This document shows, piece by piece, positions 1 to 5,680 of a stretch of 9,549 bases of DNA. A program made the translations under genes and the position numbers. The notes below the pieces were generated by a model. It made no database searches. It had not been told where the DNA came from and saw only the letters and a list, made by a program, of their open reading frames with translations. The number at the start of each line of letters is the position of its first letter. The stretch's first letter is position 1. Location: assembly GCA_004299665.1 (NCBI GenBank), contig SCQZ01000120.1:1-9549 (forward strand), written 5' to 3'. Source of the stretch: Jatrophihabitans sp. (GTDB lineage: Bacteria > Actinomycetota > Actinomycetes > Mycobacteriales > Jatrophihabitantaceae).

Positions 1-18
1 CCCAATACCGTTCAGTTA
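1..18 (+). repeat. Left terminal inverted repeat of the IS4-family element
   Basis: CCCAATACCGTTCAGTTA matches the reverse complement of 1434-1451 at all 18 positions; positions 19 and 20 no longer match. The transposase start codon lies 26 bp inside it. Confidence 0.93.
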
Positions 19-44
19 AGGTTACATCGGTGTAGTTTGGTGGT

Positions 45-1241
45 ATGCCGCGTGCTGGTTGGGTGAAGCCGGTCTCGGATCGTCGCCTGTCGGATCTGGT
101 GTCGGTAGGGGTGCTGACGCGGGTGTTTCCGCCGGAGTTGGTCGATGAAGTCGTTGCCGAGGTCGGTCGTACCGAGCAGCGCAACCGCAGCTTGCCGGCA
201 CGGGTGATGGCGTACTTCGCGATCGGCATGGCGTTGTACGCCGAGGGCTCCTACGAGGACGTGCTCGGCCAGTTGACCGACGGGTTGTCGTGGGCCTCGG
301 GCTGGCGTGAGCAGTTCACGTTCCCTTCGAAGTCGGCGATCTTCCAGGCCCGGGCTCGGCTCGGTCCCGAACCGTTGGCCAGGTTGTTCTCTCGGGTCGC
401 GCGCCCGACCGCGACGGCGGGCATGCCGGGCGCGTGGCTGGCGGGGCGGCGGTTGGTCGCCATCGACGGCAGTTGCCTGGACGTTGCGGACACACCCGAG
501 AACGCCGGGTTCTTCGGCCGGCCCGGCGTGAACAAGGGTGAGAAGTCGGCCTTCCCGCAGGCCCGGCTGGTGGCGCTGGCCGAGTGTGGCACGCACGCGA
601 TCTTCGATGCCGTGATCGGCCCGTACACGGCCTCCGAACTCGCCCTGGCCGATGAGTTGATCGGCAGGCTGGAGTCGGGGATGCTGTTGCTGGCCGACCG
701 TAACTTCACCTCCTATGCCCTGTGGCGTAAGGCGATCGCCACCGGGGCGGACCTGCTCTGGCGGGCCAAGACCGGACTGCGGCCAGAGCACGTGCAGACC
801 CTGACCGATGATTCCTGGCTGGCCCGGATCCGGCTGTCCACCGACAAGCACGCCGAACCGATCACGGTCCGGGTCATCGACTACACCATCGACGACGGCC
901 GCCCCAACCCCGAGCACTACCGGCTGTTCACCACGATCACCGACCCCGCAGTAGCGTCGGCCACCGAACTCGCTGCCGCCTACGTGCAGCGCTGGGAGAT
1001 CGAACTAACCTTCGACGAACTCAAAACCCATCAGCGCGGCCCCCGCACCGTGCTGCGCTCGAAATCCCCCGAACTGGCGCAACAGGAAATCTGGGGACAC
1101 CTGTGCTGCCACTACGCGATCCGCTCACTGATGAGCCAGGCCGCCGTGCACGCCGGACACGACCCGGACCGCGTCAGCTTCGTCGCCGCACTTCGCATCG
1201 TCCGCCAGTCCGTCGCCCAGCAGGGCGCATTTCCCCCCTGA
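45..1241 (+). CDS. IS4-family DDE transposase, zero-frame product (probably C-terminally short)
   Basis: The protein (398 aa in this frame) would cut and rejoin the IS ends. Residues about 20-115 resemble the IS4 transposase N-terminal domain. The catalytic RNase H-like core follows, with D141 (in VAIDGS), D218 (in LLADRNF) and E320. E320 lies in a perfect YREK signature, Y313-x2-R316-x3-E320-x6-K327, which is diagnostic of IS4. The catalytic triad is therefore intact. The zero frame ends at TGA 1239-1241 straight after six Cs. Reading on in the +1 frame adds 66 residues with a basic, family-like tail, giving 464 aa, closer to what I recall for full-length actinobacterial relatives. ATG 45 is the first in-frame start; no strong ribosome binding site is visible. 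Whether the element is active depends on the frameshift. Confidence 0.9.
   Translation: MPRAGWVKPVSDRRLSDLVSVGVLTRVFPPELVDEVVAEVGRTEQRNRSLPARVMAYFAIGMALYAEGSYEDVLGQLTDGLSWASGWREQFTFPSKSAIFQARARLGPEPLARLFSRVARPTATAGMPGAWLAGRRLVAIDGSCLDVADTPENAGFFGRPGVNKGEKSAFPQARLVALAECGTHAIFDAVIGPYTASELALADELIGRLESGMLLLADRNFTSYALWRKAIATGADLLWRAKTGLRPEHVQTLTDDSWLARIRLSTDKHAEPITVRVIDYTIDDGRPNPEHYRLFTTITDPAVASATELAAAYVQRWEIELTFDELKTHQRGPRTVLRSKSPELAQQEIWGHLCCHYAIRSLMSQAAVHAGHDPDRVSFVAALRIVRQSVAQQGAFPP
1230..1241 (+). other. Candidate +1 frameshift site TTT CCC CCC TGA in the transposase
   Basis: A run of six Cs (1233-1238) is followed directly by the zero-frame TGA stop. A proline tRNA on CCC (1236-1238) can re-pair with CCU (1237-1239), which moves the ribosome into the open +1 frame. 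A CCC-UGA site with a slow-decoded stop in the A site is a known type of +1 shift site (reported for Listeria phage PSA structural genes; the same logic as prfB). I see no clear stimulatory Shine-Dalgarno-like sequence just upstream. Loss of frame by simple insertion of one C is an equally good explanation. Confidence 0.45.
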
Positions 1242-1440
1242 GCACCCCGACGCCGCCGACCAGCACTGGCGAGCTTTCCTCCACCGACTGCTCGCGCGCC
1301 TCAACCCCGCCCGACGACCACGATCGGCACCACGGGTAATCAAGCGCAAGATGCCCAAGTGGCACGTCAAACGCGCCCACCACGCCGCCTGGCCTCAGCC
1401 CCAGCACCCACCGGACTACACCATCCTGACCACTAACTGA
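1237..1440 (+). pseudogene. C-terminal part of the transposase in the +1 frame
   Basis: Beyond the zero-frame TGA, the frame shifted by +1 stays open for 66 codons after the CCU (EHPDAADQHWRAFLHRLLAR, then a very basic stretch including VIKRKMPKWHVKRAHH) and stops at 1438-1440 inside the right inverted repeat. The basic VKRKM...KW..KRA type of tail is, from memory, what full-length actinobacterial IS4 transposases end with, so this is the displaced C-terminus of the same gene and not an independent ORF. It has no start codon of its own near the junction. The cause could be mutation, a homopolymer sequencing error or recoding. Confidence 0.8.
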
Positions 1441-1451
1441 ACGGTATTGGG
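1434..1451 (-). repeat. Right terminal inverted repeat of the IS4-family element
   Basis: TAACTGAACGGTATTGGG is the exact inverse of the left end. The TGA that ends the +1-frame transposase extension (1438-1440) lies inside this repeat, so the full-length coding frame runs right into the IS terminus, as is common in compact insertion sequences. Confidence 0.93.
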
Positions 1452-1452
1452 A

Positions 1453-2892
1453 TTAGCCCAGGTCGGCCAGGGCCTCCAGCACGGCGCGGTGCATCGTCGG
1501 GAAGGCGTAGTGCATCGAGCGCAGCAGCCGTAGCGGAACCTGCGCGTGGACGGCCAGGGTGAGCAGGCCGAGGATCTCGCCGCCGTTCGGCGCGACCACC
1601 GTGGCACCCACCAGCACGTCCCGGTCCGCGTCCGCGACCAGCTTGACGACGCCGTCGTTGCCCGGCCCGTGGATCCAGCCGCGGCTGTTCGAGGCGATCT
1701 GCTGCGTGCCCGTGCGCACGGCGATCCCGGCGTCCCGCGCCTGCTGCTCGGTGAGCCCGGCGTGACCGACCTCCGGATCGGTGAACGTCACCCAGGCCAG
1801 GCCGCGGTAGCCGCCGAACTCCTGCTCCCTGCCGAGCAGTCCCGCGGCGAGGACCTTCGCCTGCCAGATCGCGACGTGGGTGAAGGCCCCGCGACCGGTG
1901 ACGTCGCCGATCGCGTACAGCCCGTCGACCGGCTCACCGGCCCCGCCGGCTGCTCCCCCGGCGGAGGAACCCTGCGGGCTCAGCACCCGCATCCGCTCGT
2001 CCACGTCGAGGGTCCGCGGCCGGTCCGCGAGCCCGAGGGTCGCCAGCCCGATGTCCAGGTTGGTGCGGCGCCCGGCCGCGACGAGCACCGTGTCCGCCCG
2101 CACCGTCCGGCCGGTGTCCAGCCGCAGTTGCACGCCGCCGTCGTCGGCGCGGGTGACCTCTTCGACGGCGACGCCCTGGTGCACCGCGATGCCCTCGCGG
2201 GCGAACACCTGCGCGATCACGGCGGCGGCCTCCGGCTCCTCGGGCATCAGGATCCGCGGGGCCGCCTCGATCACGCTGACCCGTGCGCCGAAGCGGGCGA
2301 AGCCCTGCGCCAGTTCGCAGCCGATCGCGCCGCCTCCCAGGACCGCGAGCGACCCGGGCACCTCCCGCGCGCGCACCGCCTCGCGGTTGGTCCACACCGG
2401 CCCGCCGGGTTCGCCGGTGTACAGCTCGGCGAGGCCCTCGACCGGCGGCAGCACCGGGGCGGTGCCGGTGGCGACCACGACCCGCTGCGCGCGGTGCGTC
2501 GTGCCCTCCACCTCGACGACGATGCGGTCGCCGTCGCGGCCGCGGATCGTCCCGGAGCCGCGTGCGAAGGTCATCCCCTTGCCCTCCAACCGGCGCACCG
2601 CGACGGCGTCGTCCCAGTCGTCGGTGGCCTCGTCGCGGATGCGATCGGCGACCGGTGTGAACGCGGGCGTGACGTCGGCGTGACCGGCCATGCCGTCCAC
2701 CCGCCGGGCCTCGGCCAGCACCTGCGCGCCGCGCAACAGCATCTTGGAGGGGATGCATCCGAAGTAGGGGCACTCGCCGCCGACCAGGCGCGGCTCGACG
2801 CCGAGCACCGATCGCCCTGCCGCCGCCAGCGATCCGGCGACGTCCTCCCCGCCCGGTCCCAACCCGAGGACGATCACCTCGAAATCAGCCAT
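1453..2892 (-). CDS. FAD-dependent pyridine nucleotide-disulfide oxidoreductase (dihydrolipoyl dehydrogenase / MerA-like)
   Basis: The protein (479 aa, usual family length) should pass electrons from NAD(P)H through FAD and a redox disulfide to an unknown acceptor in the cytosol. Visible features are the FAD-binding GLGPGG at 10-15, the active-site disulfide C41-x4-C46 in GGECPYFGCIPSK, the NAD(P)-binding GGGAIG at 186-191, the second FAD motif GLYAIGD at 324-330, and a C-terminal dimerisation domain. The C-terminus has YAFPTMHRA where true lipoamide dehydrogenases have the catalytic HxHPTxxE; the base histidine is replaced by Phe, so lipoamide is an unlikely substrate. A Gly/Ala-rich insert (about 308-320) precedes the second FAD motif. 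ATG 2892 is chosen because MADFEVIVLG begins the FAD fold; the frame is open further upstream only by chance. The gene is divergent from the globin. Its TAA stop (1453-1455) is two bases from the IS end. Confidence 0.9.
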   Translation of the reverse strand: MADFEVIVLGLGPGGEDVAGSLAAAGRSVLGVEPRLVGGECPYFGCIPSKMLLRGAQVLAEARRVDGMAGHADVTPAFTPVADRIRDEATDDWDDAVAVRRLEGKGMTFARGSGTIRGRDGDRIVVEVEGTTHRAQRVVVATGTAPVLPPVEGLAELYTGEPGGPVWTNREAVRAREVPGSLAVLGGGAIGCELAQGFARFGARVSVIEAAPRILMPEEPEAAAVIAQVFAREGIAVHQGVAVEEVTRADDGGVQLRLDTGRTVRADTVLVAAGRRTNLDIGLATLGLADRPRTLDVDERMRVLSPQGSSAGGAAGGAGEPVDGLYAIGDVTGRGAFTHVAIWQAKVLAAGLLGREQEFGGYRGLAWVTFTDPEVGHAGLTEQQARDAGIAVRTGTQQIASNSRGWIHGPGNDGVVKLVADADRDVLVGATVVAPNGGEILGLLTLAVHAQVPLRLLRSMHYAFPTMHRAVLEALADLG

Positions 2893-2943
2893 GCCTGTCA
2901 CCGTACGGTCGGGGCCTGCCGGCCGGTACCGGACAATGGGACG
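2893..2943. promoter_or_regulatory. Divergent promoter region with two 10-bp palindromes
   Basis: Only 51 bp separate the start codons of the oxidoreductase (minus) and the globin (plus), so both promoters must lie here or overlap the genes. It contains two perfect 10-bp palindromes with a GTAC centre, ACCGTACGGT (2900-2909) and CCGGTACCGG (2923-2932), with centres 23 bp apart, about two helical turns. GACAAT (2932-2937) lies six bases before the globin GTG and could be a weak -10 element of a leaderless transcript. No clear -35 element is visible. Short GC-rich palindromes are common by chance in such DNA, so the operator reading is tentative. Confidence 0.35.
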
Positions 2944-3345
2944 GTGACGACCGACAGCGAGTACACCCGCGCCGACAGCTTCTTCGAGGCCGTCGGCGGC
3001 GAGCAGACCTTCCGCCGCCTCGTCACCGCTTTCTACCGCGGAGTCGCCGCAGACCCGCCGCTGCGGGCGCTGTACCCCGAGGAGGACCTCGCCGGGGCGA
3101 CGGACCGCCTCACGCTGTTCCTGATCCAGTACTGGGGCGGACCGACGACGTACAGCCGTACCCGGGGCCACCCGCGGCTGCGGCTGCGGCACGTGCCCTA
3201 CGCGATCACGATCGCCCAGCGCGACGCGTGGTTGCGGCACATGCGCGCGGCGCTGGACGAGATCGCGCTGCCGCCGCAGTACGACACGATGATGTGGGAC
3301 TACCTCACCGGCGCGGCCGACTCGTTGCGCAACGTCGCGGAATGA
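2944..3345 (+). CDS. glbO: Group II truncated hemoglobin (GlbO type)
   Basis: The protein (133 aa; about 128 in M. tuberculosis GlbO) is a small heme globin that binds O2 and is implicated in peroxide/NO chemistry and oxygen handling. Segments such as YPEEDLAGA, QYWGGPTTYS and RGHPRLRLRHVPY match GlbO closely. Key residues are in place: proximal histidine H83 (F8), Y31 (B10), Y44 (CD1) and W96 (G8), the last being the hallmark of group II. The start is GTG 2944: the product then has a short N-terminal extension before the conserved FFEAVGG segment, and the upstream ATG at 2936 is out of frame. No good ribosome binding site is seen, which would suit leaderless translation. The stop overlaps the next gene's start by 4 bp (ATGA), so the glucosidase is probably translationally coupled. 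Confidence 0.96.
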   Translation: MTTDSEYTRADSFFEAVGGEQTFRRLVTAFYRGVAADPPLRALYPEEDLAGATDRLTLFLIQYWGGPTTYSRTRGHPRLRLRHVPYAITIAQRDAWLRHMRAALDEIALPPQYDTMMWDYLTGAADSLRNVAE

Positions 3346-5006
3346 GCACCCGGCCCGGTCGCGTCGCGGCCGTGCGGGAATCCGGTGCGGGCCGCCGGCC
3401 GGCCGCGTGGTGGGCCGACGCGGTGTTCTACCAGATCTATCCGCGCAGCTTCGCCGACTCGAACGGCGACGGGGACGGTGACCTGGCGGGCGTCACGTCG
3501 CGCCTGGACCACCTCGTCCGGCTGGGCGTCGACGCGCTGTGGCTCTCGCCGTTCTACCGCTCCCCCATGGCCGACGGCGGCTACGACGTCGCCGACCCGT
3601 GCGACGTCGACCCCCGCTTCGGCACGCTCGAGGACTTCGACGCCCTGGTCGCCGCCGCGCACGAGCGCGGGATCCGGGTCACGGTCGACGTCGTCCCGAA
3701 CCATTTCTCCGAGCAGCACCCGTGGTTCGGCGAGGCGCTGCAGGCCGGTCCGGGCTCGCCGGAGCGGGACCGGTTCGTCTTCCGCGCCGGCCGGGGGCCC
3801 GGTGGGGACGAACCGCCGAACAACTGGCCGTCGGTCTTCGGCGGGCCGGCCTGGACCCGGGTCCCCGGCGCGGGTGACGCCGCCGGGCGACGGCAGTGGT
3901 ACCTGCACCTGTTCGCGCGCGAGCAGCCCGACCTCAACTGGGACAACCCGCAGGTGCGCGCCGAGTTCGACCGGATCCTGCGGTTCTGGCTCGACCGGGG
4001 CGTCGACGGGTTCCGGGTCGACGTCGCGCACGGCATGGCCAAGGAGCCGGGACTGCCCGACCTCGACCTGTCGGTGGTGCCGGGGCCCGACGCCGGGATC
4101 GTGATGCCCGCGCGAGCCGACCTGAGGTGGGACCGCGACGGCCTGCACGAGTACCTGCGGGGGTTCCGGCGGGTGCTCGACTCCTATCCCGGGGACCGGA
4201 TGGCGGTCGGGGAGGCATGGGTGCCCGACGCCGAGCGGCTGGCGCGCTACGTCCGTCCGGACGAACTCAACCTCTCGTTCAACTTCGAACTCACCCAGGC
4301 GTCGTGGGACGCGGCCGACCTGCGCGCGGCGATCGAGCGATCGCTCGCGGCCATGGCGGGCGTCGGCGCGCCGTGCACGTGGGTCCTGGCCAACCACGAC
4401 GTCGAGCGGACCGCGACCCGCCTGGGCAGCGGCGCCACGGGCCGGGCACGGGCCCGCGCCGCCGCACTGCTGCAACTGGCGCTGCCGGGGGCGGCGTACC
4501 TGTACAACGGCGACGAACTCGCCCTGCCGAACGTGGACGTGCCGGACGAGGCGCTGCGCGATCCCAGTTGGGAACGCAGCGGGCACGCCGACCGGGGCCG
4601 CGACGGGGAGCGGGTGCCGATGCCGTGGTCGGGGTCCGCGCCGCCGTACGGGTTCTCCACCACGCCCGACACCTGGCTGCCGATGCCGGACGGCTGGGCG
4701 TCGCTGACCGTGGCCGCCCAGCGGGCCGATCCCGCCTCGACGCTGCACCTGTACCGCGCGGCACTGCGGCTGCGTCACCGCTTCCGCGGCGGCCCGTTCG
4801 CCTGGCTGGACGCGCCGCCCGGGTGCCTGGCGTTCTCGCGGGGGACGGTCGAGGTGCTGGTCAACGCCGGCGCGGGAGCGGTGCCGATGCCGGCCGGGGC
4901 GGTGCTGCTGGCCTCGGGTCCGCTGGGCGACGGGGTGCAGGGCGGCGGGGTGCTCCCCCCGGACACCACCGTCTGGACCCGGCGCGCAGGACCGCGCCGG
5001 CGGTGA
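3342..5006 (+). CDS. aglA: GH13-family alpha-glucosidase (AglA-like)
   Basis: The protein (554 aa) is predicted to hydrolyse terminal alpha-glucosidic bonds in malto-oligosaccharides or disaccharides in the cytosol; no signal peptide is visible. The N-terminus WWADAVFYQIYPRSFADSNG is typical of alpha-glucosidase/oligo-1,6-glucosidase-like GH13 enzymes. Conserved regions are DVVPNH (116-121), GFRVDVAHG with nucleophile D227, AVGEAW with acid/base E291, and LANHD with transition-state stabiliser D353. An A/B domain and a short C-terminal beta domain are present, with usual length. The sequence resembles mycobacterial AglA (Rv2471), which likewise follows glbO. ATG 3342 overlaps the globin stop. 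The TGA stop falls within the first unit of a 15-bp tandem repeat. Trehalose synthase-type relatives are possible but lack this close N-terminal match; substrate specificity cannot be read from the sequence. Confidence 0.94.
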   Translation: MSTRPGRVAAVRESGAGRRPAAWWADAVFYQIYPRSFADSNGDGDGDLAGVTSRLDHLVRLGVDALWLSPFYRSPMADGGYDVADPCDVDPRFGTLEDFDALVAAAHERGIRVTVDVVPNHFSEQHPWFGEALQAGPGSPERDRFVFRAGRGPGGDEPPNNWPSVFGGPAWTRVPGAGDAAGRRQWYLHLFAREQPDLNWDNPQVRAEFDRILRFWLDRGVDGFRVDVAHGMAKEPGLPDLDLSVVPGPDAGIVMPARADLRWDRDGLHEYLRGFRRVLDSYPGDRMAVGEAWVPDAERLARYVRPDELNLSFNFELTQASWDAADLRAAIERSLAAMAGVGAPCTWVLANHDVERTATRLGSGATGRARARAAALLQLALPGAAYLYNGDELALPNVDVPDEALRDPSWERSGHADRGRDGERVPMPWSGSAPPYGFSTTPDTWLPMPDGWASLTVAAQRADPASTLHLYRAALRLRHRFRGGPFAWLDAPPGCLAFSRGTVEVLVNAGAGAVPMPAGAVLLASGPLGDGVQGGGVLPPDTTVWTRRAGPRRR

Positions 5007-5044
5007 TCTACCGAGCGGTGATCTACGCAGCGGTGATCTACTGA
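5000..5044 (+). repeat. Three tandem 15-bp repeats at the aglA / peroxiredoxin junction
   Basis: Units are GCGGTGATCTACCGA (5000-5014), GCGGTGATCTACGCA (5015-5029) and GCGGTGATCTACTGA (5030-5044), with a 12-bp invariant core GCGGTGATCTAC and three variable bases. The array starts inside the last aglA codon region and fills almost the whole gap before the peroxiredoxin GTG at 5050. Because the unit is a multiple of three, each copy carries a TGA in the aglA frame (5004, 5019, 5034). Too few copies and no spacers for CRISPR. Confidence 0.9.
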
Positions 5045-5049
5045 TCGGC

Positions 5050-5646
5050 GTGACGGACGATCCGCGCACCCTGCCGCCCGAACTGCCCCGTCCGGTCGAC
5101 GACGGCGCCGCCGCGCACCTGGCCGGCGCCGCGATGCCGCACATCGCCCTGCCCGCCACACGCGGCGGGACTGTCGGCCTCGACACCGTTCCCGAGGGCT
5201 TCGAACGCCTGGTCGTCTACGCGTACCCCATGACCGGGCTTCCCGGCGTGGCCAGCCCCGACGGCTGGGAGCAGATCCCGGGTGCCCGCGGGTGCACCCC
5301 GGAGTCCTGCGGATTCCGGGACCACGCCGGCGAACTCGCGGGGCACGGCGCGGCCGTGGTCGGGCTGTCGACGCAGTCCCGCGCGTACCAGCAGGAGGCG
5401 GTGACGCGGCTGGGGTTGCCGTTCCCGCTGCTCAGCGACGCCGACCTGCGCCTCACGCGGGCGCTGGGCCTGCCCACGCTGGAGGTGCAGGCGCGCGCGG
5501 AGCACGACGGCGGCGGCCGCAAGATCCTGCTGAGGCGCCTGACGTTCGTCGTGCGCGACGGCGTGATCGAGAAGGTGTTCTACCCGGTGTTCCCTGCGGA
5601 CACCCATGCCGCCGAGGTGCTCGCCTGGATCGCGTCGCCCCGGTGA
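5050..5646 (+). CDS. Peroxiredoxin, BCP/AhpC-TSA-like with C-x4-C motif
   Basis: The protein (198 aa) is predicted to reduce hydrogen peroxide or organic peroxides using a thiol relay. The thioredoxin-fold core begins near AAMPHIALPA (27-36). The likely peroxidatic Cys82 and resolving Cys87 lie in GARGCTPESCGFRDH, the same C-x4-C spacing as in BCP (E. coli C45/C50), and P60-x-T62 of VVYAYPMTG forms the conserved loop upstream, here separated from Cys82 by a longer insert than in BCP. GLSTQS, LPFPLLSD and the closing FYPVFPADTHAAEVL agree with an actinobacterial subfamily I recall. GTG 5050 is chosen because it is the first start after the repeat array and leaves the roughly 25-residue leader found in relatives; ATG 5134 is the alternative. 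The gene probably shares a transcript with glbO-aglA (43-bp gap). The electron donor is unknown; the nearby disulfide oxidoreductase is only a candidate. Confidence 0.9.
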   Translation: MTDDPRTLPPELPRPVDDGAAAHLAGAAMPHIALPATRGGTVGLDTVPEGFERLVVYAYPMTGLPGVASPDGWEQIPGARGCTPESCGFRDHAGELAGHGAAVVGLSTQSRAYQQEAVTRLGLPFPLLSDADLRLTRALGLPTLEVQARAEHDGGGRKILLRRLTFVVRDGVIEKVFYPVFPADTHAAEVLAWIASPR

Positions 5647-5657
5647 CCGCGCCGCCC

Positions 5658-5680
5658 GGGTGATCACCCCCCGGTGATCA
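5658..5680. repeat. GGTGATCA direct repeat including a 12-bp palindrome in the convergent gap
   Basis: GGGTGATCACCC (5658-5669) is a perfect 12-bp palindrome, and GGTGATCA recurs at 5673-5680. The GGTGATC string also occurs in each unit of the 15-bp array at 5000-5044, so the peroxiredoxin gene is bracketed by the same heptamer. The second copy overlaps the stop codon of the minus-strand gene (5678-5680). The palindrome may contribute to transcription termination between the convergent genes. Confidence 0.6.

Larger units (their letters stand above)
1..1451 (+). mobile_element. IS4-family insertion sequence, complete at both ends
   Basis: The element is bounded by perfect 18-bp inverted repeats (CCCAATACCGTTCAGTTA at 1-18, its complement at 1434-1451) and holds one transposase gene filling almost all of the interior. 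Length of about 1.45 kb and a DDE transposase with the YREK signature fit the IS4 family. The left end coincides with base 1 of the window, so the left flank and the target-site duplication cannot be seen. If the family's usual duplication of roughly 9-13 bp applies, the right copy would begin at 1452 with ATTAGCCCAG. The insertion lies immediately downstream of the oxidoreductase stop codon and does not cut that gene. A sequence starting exactly at an IS end may reflect a contig break at a repeated element. Confidence 0.93.

Noticed and set aside
12..917. Minus-strand open frame inside the IS
   Set aside because: It is antisense to the transposase whose DDE/YREK residues are intact, and its composition is that of a shadow frame.
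1546..2943. Long plus-strand open frame running into the globin
   Set aside because: It is antisense to the oxidoreductase, full of Arg/Ala/Gly/Pro/His low-complexity sequence, and open only because of high GC; real globin similarity begins at the GTG 2944.
2893..3240. N-terminal extension of the oxidoreductase
   Set aside because: The frame is open but overlaps the globin gene on the other strand, and the FAD fold begins at MADFEVIVLG (start 2892).
5000..5044. CRISPR-like array
   Set aside because: Only three directly abutting 15-bp units with no spacers and no cas genes.
3300..5186. 628-codon minus-strand open frame opposite the glucosidase
   Set aside because: The opposing strand carries a GH13 enzyme with all catalytic residues; the minus frame has no recognisable domain and biased composition.
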